Assembly: GCA_000149265.1 (NCBI GenBank)
Contig: CH003304.1
Span: 687,772-751,771, forward strand
Reading direction: 5' to 3'
From: Ciona savignyi
Lineage: Eukaryota; Chordata; Ascidiacea; Phlebobranchia; Cionidae
DNA length: 64,000 bases
In this document: one piece after another, positions 49,601 to 50,214 of the stretch
Numbering within the stretch: position 1 is the first letter of the stretch
Layout: every line of letters begins with the position of its first letter
Position numbers and translations under genes: made by a program
Notes under the pieces: model-generated
What the model was told of the DNA's origin: nothing
What the model saw: the letters and a program-made list of their open reading frames with translations, nothing else
The model's database searches: none

Positions 49601-50214
49601 TTTACACTGATATGTTTTAATGACTGTTTTAATGTCCGACTGGTTAGTCTGGTGGTTTAGTGCTACGCCTTTTAACCGAAAGGTTAAGGATTCGAAACTG
49701 GTTGCTAGCTAGTCGTTTGTGTCCTTGGGCAAGGCACTTAACGGACATTGCCTGAACCCAGCGGATTAATGGGTTCTAACAAATAAAGGAAGATGTGAAT
49801 CATACATAACACACTGCAATAGCTCCGGTAACCCGATGATGGGCGCGAGGTGATCTGCCGATTGCCCGTGTGTTAACCCTCTTGGTTTTCCCATTCACGG
49901 GGATAAACATAAATATATCCTATCCTTACCAATTGAGCCAATTCTCTGAACCACCCAACAACAATCCTTTTTATCCACAGCGTGCAAAGAAGCCAAAACC
50001 AGTTGCTGAAGTTCTCGGCTCCCTCTCACGGCTCACCTACTCCTTGGAGGAGCTACGTGCTCCCTCTCTTCCGGAGGGCGTCGATCCCAACCACTTGGAG
50101 ACCTACCTATCCACCGAGGATTTTGAAAAACTTTTCCAAATTACCAAGGAAGAATTCTACGCCATGCCACCATGGAAACAACATAATTTAAGAAAAGAGA
50201 AAGACTTATTTTAA
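1332..50214 (+). CDS. svil: Supervillin orthologue, spliced CDS (44 exons traced)
   Basis: Supervillin is a large villin/gelsolin-superfamily protein of the cortical cytoskeleton that binds F-actin and myosin II. Exons, each checked for AG/GT sites and matching phase: 1332-1620, 2552-2686, 3635-3732, 4756-4945, 5488-5597, 6267-6353, 8310-8471, 11253-11363, 13219-14390, 17603-17750, 18338-18902, 19253-19357, 21610-21697, 21848-21942, 23940-23958 (uncertain), 28782-28822, 30456-30559, 30854-30948, 31438-31715, 32490-32735, 33150-33279, 33826-33997, 34720-34901, 35502-35675, 36412-36531, 36905-37027, 37697-37773, 38213-38363, 39152-39276, 39970-40057, 41952-42074, 42440-42597, 42985-43123, 43595-43679, 44222-44366, 44850-45063, 45792-45895, 46367-46421, 46743-46880, 47641-47743, 48022-48243, 48693-48830, 49222-49337, 49981-50214. 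Total is about 7.45 kb, or 2,480 residues (human form about 2,200). Identity rests on the exon 17-18 motif, five gelsolin-like repeats and the C-terminal headpiece. No start codon was found; the true 5' end lies left of exon 1 or outside the window. Confidence 0.93.
1809..1983. mobile_element. hAT-type MITE, 175 bp, with 8-bp target duplication
   Basis: The element begins CAGGGGTGGGAAAC and ends ...CATGCCTG; the ends form imperfect inverted repeats of CAGG-type. It is flanked by a perfect direct repeat CCCTAAGA at 1801-1808 and 1984-1991, the 8-bp target duplication typical of hAT transposons. It lies in svil intron 1 and has no coding capacity. Confidence 0.8.
2552..6353 (+). CDS. svil: svil exons 2-6, disordered N-terminal region
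   Basis: Exons 2552-2686, 3635-3732, 4756-4945, 5488-5597 and 6267-6353. Each opens after a CAG acceptor and closes at a GTAAG-like or similar donor, and the phases chain (2, 1, 2, 1, 1). The peptides are rich in Ser, Thr, Lys and Pro. Exon 4 has a basic helix-like stretch ([17 protein letters not shown]). Exon 6 is acidic and hydrophobic ([14 protein letters not shown]), a possible short binding helix. No named domain is visible; assignment to svil rests on the unbroken splice chain into the recognisable half. The donor after exon 5 (AAG|GTTCGT) is the weakest of this set. Confidence 0.8.
3001..3145 (-). mobile_element. Fragment of the hAT MITE family seen at 29002-29271
   Basis: On the minus strand this stretch matches the left half of the 29002 element: shared blocks include the Lys-rich CACTTAAAGAGC start, the ATTTTTAT..GGGAACCGCAAAACTAATA-like segment and the CGCAATAAAAAG..ACAACACTGTGA-like segment. 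The other end is not recognisable. It lies in svil intron 2. Confidence 0.6.
3813..4015 (-). mobile_element. C-rich foldback MITE copy, minus orientation
   Basis: It starts with GGAAAACTAAAACACAGG and a GGAAGGAGGGAAAC tract, has a G-rich core (GTTAGGGTTAGTGTTACG) and ends in TCTTCTTTTAGTGTTTTCC. It is the head-to-head partner of the copy at 4037-4247. Family description is at 6424-6640. Confidence 0.6.
4037..4247 (+). mobile_element. C-rich foldback MITE copy, plus orientation
   Basis: It opens CAACACTTAAGGATG..GAGAAGGGGGGGAAAC, carries the CTCACTAAAACTAT segment and a core resembling CTAATTCTAACCC, and closes with TTTCCCCTTCTTTAGTTTT. It is adjacent to an inverted copy at 3813-4015. Confidence 0.65.
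4965..5190 (+). repeat. tRNA-headed SINE copy (family A)
   Basis: It contains the head (TTAGTGCGTCGACTTTCAGC, then GGTTCGAAACTGG as a B-box), the middle (GGCACTTAACGA) and the tail (GGGGATAAACATGAATATCC), in the same order as the full copies at 35973 and 49633. A second head fragment follows at ~5198-5260. Confidence 0.75.
5744..5815 (+). mobile_element. Possible hAT end fragment
   Basis: TAGGGATGTAAATTTTC followed by CGAATTGATTCGAATAG resembles the terminal region of the hAT element at 40083-41221 (TAGGGATGCACAATATA plus CGAATC-rich sequence). No matching right end or target duplication was found. Confidence 0.3.
6424..6640 (+). mobile_element. C-rich foldback MITE, family reference copy
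   Basis: The element starts GCAACACTAAGAGGGTAGG and ends CTCTTTCCCTCCTTTTAGTT, so its ends are long inverted repeats of the AACTAAAAGGAGGGAAAGAG type. Inside the left end is CTGCTCACTAAAACTATG; the core is a C-rich stretch of CTAACCC/CCAACC units resembling degenerate telomere repeats; then CTTTATTTTAGTG leads into the right end. No open reading frame of note is present. Other copies are near 3813, 4037, 14598, 15117, 17840, 23718, 25396, 27735, 56488 and 62216. It may correspond to a described Ciona MITE, but I cannot verify that. Confidence 0.75.
7148..7405 (+). repeat. tRNA-headed SINE copy (family A)
   Basis: Near full length: GATTAGCTTAGTGGGTTAGT head, TTCGAAACTGGTCGCTA, then CACTGCAATAGCTC, CGACGGTGGGCGCGA, TGACGATTGCCCGTGTG and TTCACGGGGATAAATA tail. 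It lies in svil intron 6. Confidence 0.8.
8310..8471 (+). CDS. svil: svil exon 7
   Basis: Acceptor TTTTAACTCCAG, donor CGAG|GTGAGT. Phase 1 in and out. Encodes a Lys/Ser/Thr-rich start followed by an acidic patch ([14 protein letters not shown]). There is no recognisable domain. A tandem array lies 17 bp past the donor. Confidence 0.85.
8489..8640 (+). repeat. tRNA-like SINE (family B) with tandemly amplified head
   Basis: Positions 8489-8581 hold about 4.6 copies of a 20-bp unit, GGTCGTGTGGCCGAATTGAC, the first copy slightly diverged. The unit equals the 5' head of SINE family B (CGGTCGTGTGGCCGAATTG, seen reversed at 57570-57672 and 10021-10125). After the array comes the family B body (ACGGTTTTAGTGACGAG, then ATGGGTTCGTAACTCG as the B-box end). 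So one SINE copy appears to have had its head amplified. Confidence 0.75.
9055..9280 (+). mobile_element. hAT MITE fragment related to 46903-47168
   Basis: Shared blocks with the 46903 element: CACGTGCCAACCATTGTTAT, a GTTTGCATAG-like segment, AAACTGTTGTTTTGTGCAG, GTTTACACATGCTTATA, then GGTTTCCGACCCCTG at the right end. The left terminal repeat is not visible. Confidence 0.6.
10021..10125 (-). repeat. tRNA-like SINE copy (family B)
   Basis: Minus-strand tRNA-Leu/Ser-like sequence: GGTCGTGTGGCCGAATGG then TTAACGAGACCAATACAT, a GTTTTA/GTCTTATTGGCGAG body and a TGGATTCGAAAC B-box. The acceptor stem cannot be closed, so this is a SINE rather than a tRNA gene. Confidence 0.65.
11253..11363 (+). 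CDS. svil: svil exon 8
   Basis: Acceptor TTTTTTAATCAACAG, donor TCAAG|GTAATA, phase 1 in and out. Encodes 37 residues, Ser/Thr/Lys-rich ([20 protein letters not shown]). There is no named domain; it is disordered linker sequence. Confidence 0.85.
12569..12868 (-). repeat. tRNA-headed SINE, full-length minus copy (family A)
   Basis: Read on the minus strand it runs in the order of the family: GTCCGACCGATTAGCTTAGT head, GACGCCTTTCAGACGAAAGG, a CTAGTTGGTTATGTCC segment, AACCCATTAATC region, CTACAATAGCTCTGG, and ATAAACATGAATATCCTATC tail. It lies in svil intron 8, about 350 bp before exon 9. Confidence 0.85.
13219..14390 (+). CDS. svil: svil exon 9, large disordered exon
   Basis: A 1,172-bp exon encoding about 390 residues (roughly residues 395-785), far larger than its neighbours. 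Acceptor GACGTCATTTCAG, donor TCC|GTAAGT; reading past the donor stops at 14444. The sequence is Lys/Ser/Pro-rich without domains. It contains a basic NLS-like cluster (AKKRRSREQ, near 13492), a helix-prone stretch ([20 protein letters not shown]), a second basic helix ([19 protein letters not shown]) and an acidic end ([10 protein letters not shown]). Its GC content is clearly higher than the flanking introns. Vertebrate supervillins also have a long disordered, NLS-bearing N-terminal half, so the position fits. Confidence 0.88.
14598..14810 (+). mobile_element. C-rich foldback MITE copy
   Basis: Ends AACACTAAAGGGAGGGAAAG and CTTTCCCTCCTTTTAGTTTT are inverted repeats; inside are TTGCTCACTAAAATTTGG, a CTAACCC-like core and TCTTAATTTAAGTGTG. 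Confidence 0.75.
15117..15330 (+). mobile_element. C-rich foldback MITE copy
   Basis: A diverged copy about 300 bp after the previous one, in the same orientation: AAAGTGAGGGAAAGCGAG start, C-rich CTAACCCTAACG core, CTTTATTTTAAAGTGC, CTTTCCCTAGTTTTC end. Confidence 0.65.
16788..16842. repeat. 27-bp direct repeat with CACGTG and TGACG motifs
   Basis: Two adjacent copies of a unit like GCGACTTGTCACGTAACATG then ATGACGTA; the second contains the palindrome GTCACGTGAC (E-box CACGTG), and both contain ATGACGT (CRE-like). A regulatory role is possible but unproven. Confidence 0.5.
17015..17165 (+). repeat. SINE family A, 3' part
   Basis: Contains the family A segments CTACAGCTCCAATAACCCG, CGGTGGGCGCGAGGTGATC and GATTGCCCGTGTGTTAAGG, followed by the CCCATTTCACG tail. 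The tRNA-like head is missing. Confidence 0.7.
17603..19357 (+). CDS. svil: svil exons 10-12, Trp-Glu motif region
   Basis: Exons 17603-17750, 18338-18902 and 19253-19357, with phases 1, 2 and 2 at their ends. Exon 11 (565 bp) carries a series of short related motifs: [30 protein letters not shown] and [10 protein letters not shown]. Exon 12 adds [14 protein letters not shown]. Between them is a Ser/Glu-rich acidic stretch ([19 protein letters not shown]). The motifs follow a [VAK]xx[MLA][WF]E pattern at uneven spacing and look like repeated short linear motifs, perhaps for partner binding; this is inferred. The donors GTAAAC, GTAAGT and GTAGAC are acceptable. Confidence 0.87.
17838..17915 (+). 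mobile_element. C-rich MITE core fragment
   Basis: Only the core remains: GGAAAGTAATTCTAACCC, CTAATCTCAACCCCAGAAC and CCCCAACCCTAACATTAA. Terminal repeats are absent. It lies within svil intron 10. Confidence 0.55.
18098..18205 (+). repeat. SINE family A, 3' fragment
   Basis: Has GTGATCTGACGATTGCCCGT, TTGGTTTTCCCATTCACGG and GATAAACATGAATATCCTG. A short head remnant with GGGTTGCAG precedes it. It ends about 130 bp before exon 11. Confidence 0.65.
19358..21609. other. svil intron 12: no gene recognised
   Basis: A 2.25-kb intron. A diverged family B SINE lies at 20455-20555. Short open frames at 19426-19611, 19626-19826 and 19823-20119 have no splice context or domain. Just upstream of exon 12 (19190-19240) is a short duplication built on a TTGACGTATGACTGACGT-like unit. 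Confidence 0.45.
20455..20555 (+). repeat. tRNA-like SINE copy (family B), diverged
   Basis: Plus-strand order: CGTGGTAGCATTTGTCTGAA head, ACGATCTTTGTGACAAACCC body, ATGATGGGTTTGAAACTG B-box. Confidence 0.5.
21610..28822 (+). CDS. svil: svil exons 13-16, basic linker; exon 15 uncertain
   Basis: Exons 21610-21697, 21848-21942, 23940-23958 and 28782-28822. Exon 14 has a strongly basic run ([18 protein letters not shown]) and ends in phase 2 at AA|GTGAGT. Exon 16 ([14 protein letters not shown]) is open only if entered in phase 0, so something must change the phase. A 19-bp exon 23940-23958 (acceptor TCTGCAG, donor CAG|GTTTTA) does this. The same acceptor also opens a longer 63-bp frame to 24002 (a basic stretch with [13 protein letters not shown]), but that ends in phase 2 and would need a further exon I cannot find. 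Confidence 0.6.
21943..23939. other. svil intron 14: no gene recognised
   Basis: About 2 kb of AT-rich sequence. Only a C-rich foldback MITE (23718-23882) was recognised, close to the acceptor of the next exon. Confidence 0.45.
23718..23882 (+). mobile_element. C-rich foldback MITE copy, shortened
   Basis: GATAAGGGTGAAGGAGG start, TTACTCACTACAACTATGG, CTCAACCCCAAAACTAATCC core, CTTTATTTTAGCGTCC, then TTTTCTCCTTTTAGTTTTAT. It lies 57 bp before the svil acceptor at 23939. Confidence 0.65.
25396..25585 (+). mobile_element. C-rich foldback MITE copy
   Basis: AACCCTTAGAAAGGGAAGG start, ACTGCACACTAAAAATA, CCTTACCCCAGAACTAACCC core, CCTTATTTTAGAGTGCAG, and TTTCCCTTCTTCTAGTTTCC end. Confidence 0.65.
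27399..27490 (-). repeat. SINE family A, 3' fragment
   Basis: Minus strand reads AAGGTGATCTGACGAATGCC, TTGGTTTTCCCATTCACGG, GATAAACATGAATATCCAA. The head is absent. Confidence 0.65.
27735..27850 (-). mobile_element. C-rich MITE fragment
   Basis: G-rich on this strand: GTGTTAGGGTTGGGGTTG and TTAGTTTTAGGGTTAAGATT, i.e. the family core in reverse, followed by part of the right end with TTTCCCAC. Confidence 0.55.
29002..29271. mobile_element. hAT MITE, 270 bp, intact ends and 8-bp target duplication
   Basis: Ends CAGGAGTCGGCAACCTTTT and ...CATGTTGCTGACTCCTG are inverted repeats. A perfect direct repeat GTTTAAAC flanks it at 28994-29001 and 29272-29279. There is no coding capacity. It sits in svil intron 16; a partial relative lies at 3001-3145. 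Confidence 0.9.
29843..29950 (+). repeat. Short repeat family C (TTTTAACGACTGTAG ... ACTAAAC)
   Basis: Begins near GACGTGTTTTAACGACTG and TAGTTTTGCCGTTTTATCG, continues through a CTTGACTTAAATTAATTATG segment and ends in GAGCGAAAAAAAAACTAAAC. Related copies are near 41758, 43170, 49375, 54098, 63095 and, reversed, 58762, 37985 and 17343. The origin (SINE tail or MITE) is not clear. Confidence 0.6.
30068..30402 (+). repeat. Two SINE family A fragments in opposite orientation
   Basis: 30068-30185 reads as the family 3' region on the minus strand (TTACCGTGAATGGGAAAACG, CCCACCGTCGGAATACCGG). 30205-30402 is a plus-strand 3' two-thirds (CTGAACCCAGTGGATTAATG, AATCTGACGATTGCCCGTG, GGATAAACATGAATATAC). 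Together they form an inverted arrangement 55 bp before svil exon 17. Confidence 0.7.
30456..30948 (+). CDS. svil: svil exons 17-18, conserved supervillin segment
   Basis: Exons 30456-30559 and 30854-30948, phases 1 then 0. Exon 17 encodes an acidic run followed by [18 protein letters not shown]. Exon 18 encodes [20 protein letters not shown] and then [12 protein letters not shown]. This pairing (EEELSFA-type helix followed by a basic 'RFxTQPV' segment) is what I recognise from vertebrate supervillin upstream of the gelsolin-like repeats. Good splice sites: CTCCCTCAG and CCCCCCCAG acceptors, GTGAGT and GTAAGT donors. SINE copies crowd both flanks. Confidence 0.92.
30614..30800 (+). repeat. 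tRNA-headed SINE copy (family A), internally shortened
   Basis: TGTCCGACTGGTTAGTCTGG head, GGTCGCTAGCTAGTCGGTTG, GGCAAGGCACTTAACGGACA, then a jump to ACTAAACATGAATATACTAT tail. It lies in the short intron 17. Confidence 0.8.
30984..31322 (+). repeat. tRNA-headed SINE copy (family A), near full length
   Basis: TGTCCGACAGATTAGTCTGG head, AGCCGAAGGGTTGCAGGTAC, CTGGTCGCTAGCTAGTCGG, CACTGCAATAGCTCCGGTAA, CGACAGTGGGGGCAAGGTAA, ATTCACGAGGATAAACGATA tail. It fills most of svil intron 18. Confidence 0.8.
31438..32735 (+). CDS. svil: svil exons 19-20, disordered linker
   Basis: Exons 31438-31715 (phase 0 in, 2 out) and 32490-32735 (phase 2 in and out). Exon 19 is Ser/Thr/Asp-rich with an acidic patch ([18 protein letters not shown]). 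Exon 20 is basic, then Ser-rich ([19 protein letters not shown]), then charged ([14 protein letters not shown]). There is no named domain. A minisatellite begins directly after the exon 20 donor. Confidence 0.88.
32345..32455 (-). repeat. tRNA-like SINE copy (family B)
   Basis: Minus strand: ACGATCATATGGCCAAATGG, TTAACGCGACCAATACATAT, ACCGACTACAATACAAAAT, CATCATGGGTGGGAAACTTG-like B-box region. It ends 35 bp before exon 20. Confidence 0.6.
32741..32885. repeat. Minisatellite, about 36-bp unit, four copies
   Basis: Units share AACACTGGTTGGGGTAGAAT preceded by GGCATTTT / GGGATTATAGC variants. The array starts 6 bp past the exon 20 donor and is G-rich on the coding strand. Confidence 0.7.
33150..33997 (+). 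CDS. svil: svil exons 21-22, Trp-Lys repeat region
   Basis: Exons 33150-33279 and 33826-33997. Three similar segments occur: [31 protein letters not shown] and [18 protein letters not shown], following RLxxLxxxxxxWK. The last is followed by ATQFTV, which in supervillins follows such a motif. These are helical motifs repeated ahead of the gelsolin-like part; their role in F-actin or myosin binding is inferred from location. Acceptors ATATTCCAG and CCATCCACAG, donors AAG|GTGATG and CGAG|GTAGGC. Confidence 0.9.
33292..33728 (+). repeat. SINE family A copy interrupted by ~140 bp
   Basis: The 5' half (TTCTGACAGATTACTCTGG to CAAATTTAGGGAATG) ends at ~33457. The 3' half (CAACACACTGCAATAGCCCT to GGGGATAAACATGAATATCC) starts at ~33600. 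The intervening sequence is unrelated to the family and may be a nested insertion. Confidence 0.75.
34720..35675 (+). CDS. svil: svil exons 23-24, acidic linker
   Basis: Exons 34720-34901 and 35502-35675, both ending in phase 0. Exon 23 has [20 protein letters not shown] and then [20 protein letters not shown]. Exon 24 is acidic with repeated Asp/Met ([16 protein letters not shown], then [16 protein letters not shown]). No domain is recognised. Donors AAG|GTGATA and ATG|GTGGGT are moderate. Confidence 0.87.
35265..35443 (+). repeat. tRNA-headed SINE copy (family A), 3' shortened
   Basis: CTCCGACCGGTTAGTCTGGT head, TTTAGTGCGAAGCCTTTTAA, GGTTCGAAACTGGTTGCTAG, GTCCTTGGGCAAGGCAG, then a jump to ATGTATATCCTATCC. 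It ends 58 bp before exon 24. Confidence 0.8.
35973..36265 (+). repeat. tRNA-headed SINE, full-length reference copy (family A)
   Basis: About 293 bp. Order of parts: TGTCCGACCAGTTAGTCTGG (tRNA D-arm side, A-box TGGGTTAGTGC), CGACGCCTTTCAACCGAAAG, TTTAAGGTCGAAACTGG (B-box), GCCTGAACCGAGCGGATTAA, GTGAATCATACACAAAAA, CGACGGTGGGTGCGAGGTGA, TGACGATTGCCCGTGTGTTA, then a tail ending in tandem ATCCT units. The A and B boxes support a polymerase III tRNA-derived origin. It may be the composite SINE described from Ciona as Cics-1 (from memory, unverified). Confidence 0.85.
36412..37027 (+). CDS. svil: svil exons 25-26, conserved pre-gelsolin segment
   Basis: Exons 36412-36531 and 36905-37027, both phase 0 to 0. 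Exon 25 includes [16 protein letters not shown]. Exon 26 includes [17 protein letters not shown] and [17 protein letters not shown]. These two blocks (RNPxxALAARxDI and AALAGLAxxxDFS) are strongly conserved in vertebrate supervillins directly before the first gelsolin-like repeat. Acceptors CTATCAG and TTCCCCAG; donors AAG|GTTGGT and AAG|GTGGGA. Confidence 0.95.
37110..37240 (+). repeat. SINE family A, diverged 5' fragment
   Basis: TTGTCCGGTCAGGTAGCTTA head followed by a diverged middle with GAAGGCACTAAGCGGTCATT and AAACCCAGTAAATTAAT. Confidence 0.45.
37270..37567 (-). mobile_element. hAT MITE related to 46903-47168, minus copy
   Basis: The right end reads AAAAGGTTGCCAATCCCTGG, whose complement is the CAGGGATTGGCAACC terminus. 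Inside, the minus strand has GCGTGCCAACCATTGTTATG and TACGTTTTGCATATTTAGC, shared with the 46903 element. The left end has GTGTCGGCAACCCCTGG. No clean target duplication was found. Confidence 0.65.
37697..40057 (+). CDS. svil: svil exons 27-30, gelsolin-like repeat 1
   Basis: Exons 37697-37773, 38213-38363, 39152-39276 and 39970-40057, phases 2, 0, 2, 0. The repeat runs from [19 protein letters not shown] through [20 protein letters not shown] and [11 protein letters not shown], then [15 protein letters not shown] and the acidic [27 protein letters not shown] and [11 protein letters not shown] match human supervillin almost residue for residue. It is the first of five gelsolin-like folds, about residues 1700-1830. 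The donor CAG|GTTTGG after exon 28 is weak but phase-consistent. A transposon lies 25 bp past the exon 30 donor. Confidence 0.96.
38332..38610 (+). repeat. Partial tandem duplication of svil exon 28 end plus intron
   Basis: The exon 28 end (ATGTCATCGAGAAAGCCAAA onward, 38338) with following intron sequence (GGCGTAAAGTTGGGGATG, GGGGTGC, then TTTTTACATGTAAAAC) recurs at 38498-38610 as ATGTTATCGAGAAAGCCAAA, GGCGTAAAGTTAGGGGTGC and TTTTACATGTAAAAAC. The second copy lacks the donor and ~17 bp around it, so it is not a functional exon. Confidence 0.75.
38862..39020 (-). repeat. SINE family A, 3' half, minus
   Basis: Minus strand carries CTGAACCCAGCAGATTAGTA, the GTGAATCATACATTTTACA region, CTTCGGTAACCCGACGGTG and CTTGGTTTTCCCATCC. 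It ends about 130 bp before exon 29. Confidence 0.7.
39309..39660 (-). repeat. Two SINE family A 3' fragments, minus
   Basis: 39309-39484 has TTGGTTTTCCCATTCGCGG and GATAAACATAAATATCCTAT on the minus strand plus the AACCCAGTAGATAAATGGG block. 39555-39660 is a more diverged repeat of the same region (CTACAATAGCTTCGGGAACC). Confidence 0.6.
39680..39790 (-). repeat. tRNA-like sequence, probable SINE head
   Basis: Minus strand: GCCGAGTGGTGTAGCGGAT, then ACAGGTGTAGGTTCAATAGC, resembling A and B boxes of a Ser/Leu-type tRNA. The stems do not close into a convincing cloverleaf, so I treat it as tRNA-derived repeat. Confidence 0.4.
40083..41221. mobile_element. hAT element, 1,139 bp, non-autonomous
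   Basis: Perfect terminal inverted repeats TAGGGATGCACAATATA and TATATTGTGCATCCCTA. An 8-bp direct repeat GTATAAAG flanks it at 40075-40082 and 41222-41229. Near the left end is a palindromic run built on TTCTAGAA. Minus-strand open frames (40524-40844, 40985-41191) show no transposase motif I can recognise, so it is probably non-autonomous. It is inserted in svil intron 30, 25 bp after the exon 30 donor. Confidence 0.92.
41387..41500 (-). repeat. SINE family A, 5' half, minus
   Basis: Minus strand: ATCTGACCGATTATTCTGG, GTGAGTTAGTGCGTCGCAAG, CGAAACTTGTTTCCAGCTAG, and TGCCTGAACCCAGTG. Confidence 0.65.
41758..41854 (+). repeat. Short repeat family C copy
   Basis: GTTTAAACAACTGTTCGTTT start, TATTCACCATTTAATACTGG, GGCAAAAAATGAATAAACTA end. 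It shares order and end with 43170-43283. Confidence 0.6.
41952..43123 (+). CDS. svil: svil exons 31-33, gelsolin-like repeat 2
   Basis: Exons 41952-42074, 42440-42597 and 42985-43123, phases 0, 2, 0. Exon 31 encodes [15 protein letters not shown] and [17 protein letters not shown], the classic gelsolin 'FDxGxExYxWxGKE' strand. Exon 32 encodes [20 protein letters not shown] and RPEWGLFAR. Exon 33 holds the following helix ([13 protein letters not shown]). About residues 1830-1970. The order and spacing follow vertebrate supervillin. Acceptors CTATACAG, CACCCACAG and TACCCAAG. Confidence 0.96.
42670..42910 (+). repeat. tRNA-headed SINE copy (family A)
   Basis: CGACCGATTGGCTTGTTGGG head, AGCCGAAGGGTTGCAGATTC, CTGGTCGCTAGCTAGTCGG, AACCCAGTAGATTAATGGGT, then a diverged 3' part. 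It lies between exons 32 and 33 and ends ~75 bp before the exon 33 acceptor. Confidence 0.75.
43170..43283 (+). repeat. Short repeat family C copy
   Basis: GACGCGTTTTAACGACTGTT start, TTTTGCCATTTTTTTTTC, ATTATTTAATACTGTGGC, AAAAAATAAATAAACTAAAC end. Confidence 0.65.
43595..45895 (+). CDS. svil: svil exons 34-37, gelsolin-like repeat 3
   Basis: Exons 43595-43679, 44222-44366, 44850-45063 and 45792-45895, phases 1, 2, 0, 2. Key blocks: [58 protein letters not shown] and [19 protein letters not shown]. The '[20 protein letters not shown]' and 'EGxEPPxFxQCFxGGM' blocks match supervillin closely. About residues 1970-2150. Exon 36 is relatively GC-rich. Splice sites are strong except the GT AATA donor of exon 34. 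Confidence 0.96.
43843..43985 (+). mobile_element. Possible hAT fragment
   Basis: CAGGGCTTTCCAAACTTTT followed by AACTTCGCGACCCC resembles a hAT terminus; the right border reads CCGACCCCCTG. No target duplication is visible. Confidence 0.35.
44385..44785 (+). repeat. SINE family A copy, split and diverged
   Basis: The diverged 5' half is near 44385-44520 (ACCTGAATGGTTGTGGGATC, AACCCATTGGATTAATAGG). A better 3' part lies at 44650-44783 (ATAGCTCCGATAACCCGATG, TGATCTGACGATTGCCTG, ATGAATATCCTATCC). It ends 66 bp before exon 36. Confidence 0.6.
45095..45440 (-). repeat. SINE family A fragments, minus, three partial units
   Basis: The block CTACCGTCAGGTTACCGGAG / CTATTGCAGTTTGTTATG recurs as 45235-45290 (CACCGTCCAGTTACCAGC) and 45380-45430 (CAGTCGGGTTACTCGC). 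The first unit also has AACCCATTTAATCCGCTGGG. The GGTGGTTTGATGTTGGAT sequence next to the exon 36 donor is also duplicated at 45335. Confidence 0.6.
46367..47743 (+). CDS. svil: svil exons 38-40, gelsolin-like repeat 4
   Basis: Exons 46367-46421, 46743-46880 and 47641-47743, phases 0, 0, 1. Blocks: [53 protein letters not shown] and [10 protein letters not shown]. The 'LYCVRG', 'SSLRSRxSxxxLN' and 'WHGxxxxxxTxE' positions of supervillin are kept. About residues 2150-2250. Acceptors CTATTACAG, TCCCCCAAG and TATTCCACAG. Transposon insertions lie 22 bp past the exon 39 donor and about 50 bp past the exon 40 donor. Confidence 0.95.
46422..46665 (-). repeat. tRNA-headed SINE copy (family A), minus
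   Basis: Minus strand: AGGTACAAAACTGGTCGCTA, CTTGGGCAAGGCACTTAACG, AACCTAGTGGATTAATGGC, GCAATAGCTCCGGTAACTCG, AAGGTGATCTGACAATGGCC, GATAACCATGAATATCC. Its tail abuts the exon 38 donor. Confidence 0.75.
46903..47168 (+). mobile_element. hAT MITE, 266 bp, with target duplication
   Basis: Left end CAGGGTTGGCAAACTTTT, right end GAAGTTTTCAACCCTTGA. Direct repeat TGTAGAT flanks it at 46896-46902 and 47169-47175 (an eighth base differs). It lies in svil intron 39. Relatives are at 9055-9280 and 37270-37567. Confidence 0.85.
47793..47822. mobile_element. 30-bp minimal hAT-like hairpin with 8-bp target duplication
   Basis: CAGTGCTTCT and AGAAGCACTG are perfect 10-bp inverted repeats separated by only 10 bp (CAAAAGATCA). 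A perfect GTCTAGGG direct repeat flanks it at 47785-47792 and 47823-47830. CAGTGCTTCTCAAA is a typical hAT terminus. Nothing but the terminal repeats remains. Confidence 0.8.
48022..49337 (+). CDS. svil: svil exons 41-43, gelsolin-like repeat 5
   Basis: Exons 48022-48243, 48693-48830 and 49222-49337, phases 1, 1, 0. Blocks: [54 protein letters not shown] and [17 protein letters not shown]. The last matches the human 'PLTFTNMFPSW' block. About residues 2250-2407. An acidic insert ([14 protein letters not shown]) lies in exon 41. The exon 43 donor is AGG|GTCAGT. Confidence 0.95.
49375..49488 (+). repeat. Short repeat family C copy
   Basis: AGACGTGTTCTAACGACTTT start, TTCAAATTTTTATCAAAGGT, GGAAACAAAAAAAATAAACT end. 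Confidence 0.6.
49633..49926 (+). repeat. tRNA-headed SINE, full-length copy (family A)
   Basis: TGTCCGACTGGTTAGTCTGG head, AAGGATTCGAAACTGGTTGC, GGCAAGGCACTTAACGGACA, AACCCAGCGGATTAATGGGT, GCAATAGCTCCGGTAACCCG, GATTGCCCGTGTGTTAACC, GGGGATAAACATAAATATAT tail. It ends 54 bp before the last svil exon. Confidence 0.85.
49981..50214 (+). CDS. svil: svil exon 44, villin headpiece and stop
   Basis: Acceptor TTTTATCCACAG; 77 residues then TAA. It starts with a linker ([20 protein letters not shown]), then the headpiece: [47 protein letters not shown] at the C-terminus. The headpiece signature 'LPEGVDxxxLExYLxxEDF ... W K Q x x L KK x K x LF' is complete. In villins this module binds F-actin. The usual KKEKGLF is RKEKDLF here. 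About residues 2407-2484. Confidence 0.97.
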   Translation, partial: RAKKPKPVAEVLGSLSRLTYSLEELRAPSLPEGVDPNHLETYLSTEDFEKLFQITKEEFYAMPPWKQHNLRKEKDLF